DNA from: Hyparrhenia diplandra
Taxonomy: Eukaryota; Streptophyta; Magnoliopsida; Poales; Poaceae
Assembly: GCA_015847255.1 (NCBI GenBank)
Contig: JADLZK010007350.1
Coordinates: 62,001 to 126,000, forward strand
Direction of reading: 5' to 3'
DNA length: 64,000 bases
Position 1 is the stretch's first letter, and each line of letters begins with the position of its first letter. The notes below the pieces were generated by a model. That model made no database searches. It was not told the origin of the DNA and saw nothing but the letters and a program-made list of their open reading frames with translations. Positions 57,317-64,000 of this stretch are shown in pieces. The translations under genes were made by a program, and so were the position numbers.

Positions 57317-60300
57317 TCAGGGGAAGGTGAACGATCCTCCAATCTGCGAAGTTCTGCGATGGCGGGTTGATGGCGACCCACAGCAGCGAGATGGTGATGG
57401 AGACGAGTCCCGCCCAGACGAAGACGATGGTGGGTGTGCGCCCCTCCGCCCCATCAGGCCCTTGGCGAATGGGTACAGGTGAGCCAGCACCCAGAAGCTG
57501 AAGAAGACGCCGCCCAGCAGCTTGCTCCACTGCGGAAATCGCTGTAGATGGTGCGGCTGAAGCCCACCGCGATGCCGATCAGGTTCACCATCATGATCAC
57601 GATGGGCGGATCATCAGCGACGTCCACTTGACGATGTACAGGTCCGCGAACTCGTCGCTCGCCCTCGCCTCCAGACTTGGATGTCAGCGTGAAGGAGATC
57701 TCGATGCCCGCCACCACCTTCAGGAGGCCCTGCAGCACGGCCGCAAGATGCGCCGCTGCACCGCCCGATCAGCCAGAACTGTTCATTCCCGCCACCTCCT
57801 CAAGGTTGATCCCCGACCACTTAATCTCCAGCACCGCCAGCAGACACAGTGTGATCGTGATCACCAGCAGGTATGTCAGGAACGCCACGCCCAGCGCCCC
57901 ACGATGAACTGCCCCGAGAACAGAGACAGCGCCGCAGGAAGCAGTAGACGATCAGGAAGATGGATGTGAATGGGTAGATGCCGACATTCAGGTAGGCAAT
58001 CCTCTGGAGGAACTTCATCCTGCGGCTTTGCGAGCAGAGCATTGTTTGCGTGAGAAGAAGATTTCCACTGAACCAGTAGCCCACCGGAGCACCTGGTGGA
58101 GACGGTCAGTCAGATTGATAGGTGCAGTGCCACGGAAGGCGCCACGCTTTGGTGACACAGTACACCGACTTCCATCCACGGTTGTGCATCCGTACCCAGT
58201 GACCACATCCTCTGTGACTGAGCCATAGATCCAACCAACACGGTGGCCCCACTCAGTCTTGTCTTCGCACCAGCATGAGATGACACTGATGGCCTCAGCA
58301 ACTGTGGATGCATCAAGAAGGTCACGGGAACAGTGAGAGCACCAGGAGGACGGCCATTCTTGACACCAGGGTGATCAGCTAGCGGGCGCCCTTGGAATTC
58401 TGCAATTGGAATGGAGTTGATGAGGAAGTTGGAGTTACCAAACTTCTTGGGGAATGATGACATGTTCATTTCATCCTCATCAAAGTCTGCCATCCTTAGA
58501 GCCCGGTCTCCTCTGGTGCAGCAGCTGAAGCTTTGATCTTGCGTCTCTGGGGAAGCAACAGCTGCAGCAGCCACCATGTTCCTTGGAGCGGGAGGGTCAA
58601 ATCCATATAGGGCAACACGGCGGAAAAGACAGCCAGTGCCCACATAGACTGGTCCCATGATACCATCCAGTGCCCGCATGTTGACATCAAAGAAGACAGT
58701 GTTGTGGTTAGCATAGCGATCTGATGGATCAATGCCCTCGAACCGCTGTGGGAACTGAACATAACCAATTCGGTCACCACCACGGTCCATCATGAAGCAC
58801 ATGCCCTCACGGAAAGCTTGGGAATTGTAAACATAGTGATCACAGTCAAGGTTGAGGATGAAGGGGCCATTTGACATGACTGCAGATGAACGGACTAGGG
58901 CATTCATAGCACCAGCCTTCTTATTGTGGTCATAACCAGGGCGCTTCTCTCGACACATAGACCAACATTGGCAAACGGATGTCGACCTCAGTGAAATCAA
59001 GAGGCCTGCCTTCATCACCAGTGCTACCATACAAGGGATCATCACTGGGAGGTTTCAGCATCACCTGAGGCACAGAAAAACAATGAATTAGGTGCCTGTT
59101 TTTCTTGTCAACTACTAATAATACTAGAGTAGCAAAATCAATTGTATTTCCTAGTGATTATTACAGCTACCTAACTTGTTAACAATACTGAAGCACCGAT
59201 GTAAGTTATGACACATTTTCTTTATGTACAGAAGAAGAGACAGAGTAGAATTAGGACATGTTAGCAATTGTATTTCCTAGTGATTATTACAGCTACCTAA
59301 CTTGTTAAAAATACTGAGGCACTATATTATGATACATTTTCTTTCTTTATGTATACAGAAGCAGCGACATAGTAGAATTAGGACATGTATGAAAGTGAAG
59401 ATGCATATATACCTGAATTATTCCAGCATGATCACCACGGGTATGCTCAGAAGAAGGTTGAATCCAGGTACCAGGCCAATGAGTGCCATCAGCCATCCAG
59501 GTGGCTTTAGGGATCTTAACAGGCTCCACTGCATCATCAAGAGCAGCCTCTCGCTGCCTCTTCATAGCCTTGATTTCCTCCCTGGCATGGTACGCATCAG
59601 AGCGCCGGGCGAATCGAGTCAGGCAGCCCATTGATCCTGACCTTGAACTCATCATACTCTCTCTTAACCCTCCTTCTGTCCTTGACAAAATCCGGGGCGA
59701 ACCTTGTTCTTGTATGGGTCCCTCTTAAGATTGAAGTAGCTGTCAGGATTGCGAGGCTCAATGCTGTGCTTGCGACAGAAAGGAACCCACATATTAGCAA
59801 AGCTAGCAGCTTCAGCCATGGCTTCAAAAGTAAGGAGAGCCCCTCCATCATCAGAAACATAGCAAGAAAGCTTCTCCACAGGGTAGTCAGCAGCAAGGAT
59901 GGACAGGATAGTGTTTGCTGTGACCAGTGGAGGTTCTTTCTCTGGATCAGCAGTAGACACGAATATATCAAGCCCTGGTAAATCCGAGCGGCCAGTAGGG
60001 TTTGACGGTGTTGGTGTCTCAAACTTGTCTTTGAGGACAGCAAGGTCGGTTGCTCGGTTCACAGGGCACAGCTTTGGCAGCTGGTCAAGCAGCCATGAAA
60101 GGCCAAACCATAGTTCACAGACAACAGACATGCCCCAGAGCCAAATTGCATCCTCATTCTTGTGCTTAATTCTCCACATAAGGAACAGAGCAAGGACAGC
60201 CATGCGGATAAGAATGAGAAGCCTGCAGGAATCAGCAGTACCGCCAAGGTTAAACCACAGGATCGACATTGTTACTATATATATATAAGAAACATCTGCA

Positions 60301-61761
60301 CATCTATTTTGCTAGACAGAACCAAACAATGTCGGTTGATTATATGATGACGTTATTATGGAATGTAAACATGCACAAGTTGGGAAGCAGTCTGCAATTT
60401 CAACAACAAATACATACAAAATTGGTTTGAATATAGTAGTAACCATTATTAAGTTCACATGTTCAGAACATGGTAGAGATCAGAAGTACAGGACGGATCT
60501 AAAGAATCTAACAACTCACCTAATCTACTCTTAGGTTTGTTCAACAGATCACAACAAGTGGGTCTAATCTATACATCCAGGTCTAACCAAAGTTTGACTC
60601 AGAATCAGGGTGGAATTTTTTTTTCTATATACTATGAGTGCAAATAAAAACCACACCAAGTGGATCACAGATAGAACAATTCAAATTCAAACCAGCCTTG
60701 TGTGTGCATGCACATGAATGATGAATCCAATGACGATTGAAAGGCATTTTTACCTGTATGGGCTGATTATGGCAGCAGGAATGGGAAGCTTCCGAGTGAG
60801 CGGCCTCCATGGCTTGGTGGTGAACTCGGCCGGCTGGCCATCACCTCCTCCTCCACCAAGGCCGCCTCCACCAACACCTCCAGCATCCACCTCATTCTCC
60901 TTAGGCCAGATAGCATTACCATACCCATACGTCCCCTTGGTCTCAAAGAGCCACCGATTATGATCCCAATCTCCCGTCTGGCTCCTAGTCATAGCCTTCT
61001 GAGACCTCATAATGGACAGCCTCCTCTCCATCCTGACGCAGCAGCACCGGCGGCGGCGGCAGCGACAGGGTAGCCCTAGTCGCGGCCCCAGCAGCAGCAT
61101 CAGCAGCTCCAAGAACATCCTCAAGCTCGGTATTCTTATACGGCTCCTTACACCCAGGACAAACCGCACCACCATTCTTGACAGCATCACCAAAACACTC
61201 AGCACAGATCTTGAAATCACACTCGCAGGGGAGTATGTCATCCCCACGCTCATCACTCATGACCTTGCCATCACACCCATTGACGGCGCAGGAGGAGCCT
61301 TTAGCGCCGGCCATCTGCGGGTGACTGGCCTCCGAGTCGATCACCTTGTCCATGAGGTGCGCGCGCGTGACGCTGTTGAACCCCCGTGAAGAGCGAGTTG
61401 GACACGTACTGCTCCTCCACCCTTGCCGAGATGGCCGGGTCCATGGGCTGGTTGTCGGGCGTCGCCGGGATGTGGACGTGGTAGCTCGCGTACTGCTGGT
61501 GCTGGTGGTGGTCGTCACGGTCCGGGGACATCATGACGTCGCTACCGCCGGTGAGGCTGTCGAGGTCGTCGCGGAGTAGCTCACGTAGCGGCCGGAATGG
61601 GTGCGGCGGGCGAACGTGACCATGGGACGGTCGCTTGGGACGCCGCCGCGGGCGTCGTCGGTTGTCCCGCCGCTGCCGGAGTAGGACATCCGGGACAGCC
61701 GGTTGCTGTTGCTGTGGCGGAGCGCGCCTCCGCCTCCGCCGCCGCCGCCGTTGGAGGCCAT
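57317..61761 (-). CDS. CSLD: Cellulose synthase-like D protein
   Basis: CSLD proteins are Golgi/plasma-membrane GT2 glycosyltransferases for wall glucan/mannan synthesis in tip growth and new cell plates. Three exons on the minus strand: 61761-60754, 60222-59413 and 59064-57317, about 1,188 codons. The N-terminus MASNGGGG, RHSNSNRLSRMSYSG fits rice CSLD2 best. Then come a RING-like zinc finger (CAVNGCDGKVMSDERGDD, CPGCKEPY), LILIRMAVLALFLMWRIKHK and YVSDDGGALLTFEAMAE. The catalytic motifs DCDHYV (near 58850), TED (near 58205) and QVLRW (near 58095) are present. A multi-pass C-terminal region ends at TGA 57317-57319. At least a dozen one- or two-base indels break the frame: C-run near 61574, G-run 61381-61385, extra bases near 59695 and 59610, GA loss near 58955, extra T near 57350. 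Nonsense substitutions were not seen, so sequence error is more likely than decay. Confidence 0.93.
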
Positions 61762-62560
61762 GGCGGCTGGCCGGCCGGTCCGGGTGAGGGAGTTGGTGTA
61801 GCAGCAGCAGCAGTTACGGATCCGTCCGTCAGTGGTGGATGCTGATCTGCGGAGGAGGAAGCGCAAGCGTCAGGGGGAAGATGAATCAATGAAACGACGC
61901 GCGAATCGATGGACTAATATAAGCGGCCGGCCGGCAGTCAAGAAGGGCGGATTTTGGTGGGGATGGAAAGGAAACGGTGGGAAATGGCAACTTTTTGTGC
62001 AATTGCGAAGGAGCGGAAAGCAAATCCGACAGGGAGCGAGAAATCAGGGCGGAATCGTCGGGATGAATCGAATCCAAGATTGAAAGCAAGCAGAAGAAGC
62101 TGGAAGACGCGGCGCGCACGCAGATTCAGATGGCCGGAGAAGCAGGGAGGGAGGGAGGAGGAGGCAGGGAGAGAAGGCTGTGGTTGTTACTTACCATCCG
62201 AGATGCGATTGGAGTCGGAATCTGTGGAGGTGGAGCTTTGAATGGAGTAGCTGCCGGCCGGACAGAAAGAAAGCAAGGGACGAGGAGAGGAGACGAGAGG
62301 GCAGCCGGCGGTGGAACCCCAAATGAATGAAGTGGAAGGGGAAGCGCCGGGTACTAGTAGGCAGCCGTGGGGACGGGGATTTGGTGAGCTCCGAGTTGCG
62401 AGTGGGGACAGACGGAGGAGGAAGAGTTGGAAGCTGGAAGACGAAGTCCACAGGAAGGAAGGAAGCAGCAAGCAAGCGAGAAGACACGGAGACGAGGACG
62501 GACACTGGAGACTGAGCCAGCGACGGACGGACGCGGGTTTTGAAGCGGAAACGGGCAACG
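61762..62560 (-). promoter_or_regulatory. CSLD 5'UTR with intron and proximal promoter
   Basis: On the minus strand GGATG|GTAAGTAACAACC (donor GT at 62193-62194) and CTCCGCAG|ATCAGC (acceptor, exon resumes 61846) define a 5'UTR intron of about 350 bp. The AGGA/CTTC-rich leader lies to its right. The transcription start is probably between 62250 and 62560. Confidence 0.55.
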
Positions 62561-64000
62561 GAGACGCGGCCCATGTCACATGGGGTTGCTGAGACGAGGG
62601 AGGATGCAGGCGGCGGTGCCAAAAAATTCAAACAAAAGGGGGTTACTGATGGCGATTGGTACGCGTGTTATCATACTCCTACTAATTCTCAAAGGCTTCC
62701 CGTTAAAGCGTCTTTTGGCTTAGCGCATGAGGGAGATTTGGGGCCGTCGGCTAGTCGCCGGCGACGTGAGCACGCACGCACAAGGATATGGAGCCACCGG
62801 CAGGGTTCCTCTTCCAGTACTGTATGTGACAAGGGAAAAAAAAAAAAGAAAAGAAACTTATAATGACAAAAGGTGTGCAAACAAAGCAGAGGAGGTGGGT
62901 ACCAGAAACGCGTGCAACGGACCGTTGCGAACGGACAAGAGGCGATGACGGTCACTCGGTCAGCGCAGCTGGCCGTTGCCTGGCCCTCAAGGCGAAGGCG
63001 CCCGGTCGGTCGGTCCATGCTGTCTTTGTTTTATCCATCTTCCTCTTCCTTTTCCTTACTTCACCGTTTCCTCATAGTTCCTTATTTTACTCACAACTTA
63101 GATGAACAAATACTACATATTTACCGGTTCTATTCTGCAGGTCGTCAACATTCACGCGTACTCTACTTGCGTGCAGTCGGAGTGATCACAAGCTAAGCTT
63201 GGAGAAAAGCTGGACGCCAGCTGAAAACCTCCTGGCAGCACAGCATGTGCCGCCGTACCCGTACGTACGTCGACGTCGTCGTGTATAGAGCCTGAGTCTG
63301 AGCTGGCACAAGTAATACGAGTGCTTACTTGGCCACGCGGTGTTAATTTTGACGGGTTGGCCTGCAGCTGGCTGCCTCCGCTCCTCCTTGCTTGGAATGC
63401 CGGCCGGCATGGCGTTGGACGGCGGGACCAAAGACTTGGAGAGCAAATGGCAGCCGGCGGATTAATGGATGGATCGATTCCAGCCGGAGCCGGCCATCCC
63501 ACTACCACAGAACAATGCATTTTTGCTCCCTAGCGCCAGACACCACTAGAGATCAAACGAGGAGAAGAGAAGGAGAGCAACGCAACGCTGATGCTGACGA
63601 TGCTGATCCATGCTCAGCGCAGCATCTACCACCTGTCCTGATCCATCGCAAATACTCGTATGATGCAGCTGCCGCCGCCATCTGTATACATGGTGTGACT
63701 GACTGGTCCACTGCATGCATGCATCCATCAACTAACTGACGAAACAATCATGCGTAGAGTGTCACCAACTAATTGCATCTGATGGATCTTTGTCGACTTG
63801 ATGGTGTGGATGTGGATGTGTATCAATCGCCTGCAGCCCTCTTCGCCTTCTTTAGGTCTTATCTATTCAACTTAATCCATATATGTATTGAAGGTGGGTT
63901 ACAACTACAATATGAAAGGCCATATGGTAACAAAACGGCTGGGCAAAGGGGGGCTAGTTAATGTTACCCATGGTTGCATCCGAAAGAGAATGAGATGCAT
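62561..64000. other. CSLD upstream region, no gene recognised
   Basis: Mixed-composition intergenic sequence. The open frames on both strands up to 146 codons (62.2-63.5 kb) show no recognisable protein and mostly cover CT-rich leader or promoter DNA. A short CpG-rich palindromic stretch CGTACGTACGTCGACG lies near 63260. Confidence 0.6.

Noticed and set aside
62187..62631. 130-146 codon minus-strand frames upstream of CSLD
   Set aside because: They lie in the CT-rich CSLD leader and promoter and match no known protein.

Overview
The window is nuclear DNA from a grass (Poaceae), most likely Oryza or a close relative. The evidence is a DAD1 gene that looks very like the rice protein, a grass-type CSLD gene with GT-AG introns, many Tourist-like MITEs ending GGCCTTGTTTAG, a plant tRNA-Asn, a Ty3/gypsy element and a gene-carrying MULE and Helitron. 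I do not assign a species or chromosome.

Layout. 0-16 kb is mostly accessory DNA. It holds a frameshifted MATH-BTB gene (1.87-3.23 kb), nested MITEs, a Pack-MULE inserted inside a MITE (8.1-10.1 kb), a J-domain-like remnant (10.2-10.8 kb) and a multi-exon plant-mobile-domain gene relic (11.1-14.2 kb). 17-24.4 kb is a complete NACK-type kinesin-7 locus on the + strand. 25.1-27.8 kb is a broken NB-ARC gene followed by a 5'-truncated LINE with a target-site duplication, a MITE and an orphan exon. 28.4 kb is tRNA-Asn(GUU), followed by a five-copy tandem repeat. On the minus strand lie DAD1 (31.1-33.0 kb, intact) and an eight-exon polytopic membrane protein of DUF2232 type (34.6-37.6 kb).

37.9-56.6 kb is a rearranged block. 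The sequence just upstream of the DUF2232-like gene and its flank occur about three times. The first copy is split by a 3.4 kb Helitron that carries PHD-finger gene pieces. A minus-strand gypsy element (43.2-54.0 kb), itself split by a 3.8 kb solo-LTR-like insertion, separates copies one and two. 57.3-62.6 kb is a three-exon CSLD gene on the minus strand, with a 5'UTR intron. The last 1.4 kb has no recognisable gene.

Gene relationships. There are no operons. The kinesin (phragmoplast/cytokinesis), CSLD (wall glycan synthesis), DAD1 (ER N-glycosylation) and the DUF2232-like protein are independent housekeeping or developmental genes. A recurring feature is one- or two-base indels, many in homopolymers, that break otherwise well-conserved frames (kinesin, DUF2232-like, CSLD, PHD, BTB). 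Most look like consensus or assembly errors rather than true gene death, so the 'pseudogene' labels should be read with that in mind.
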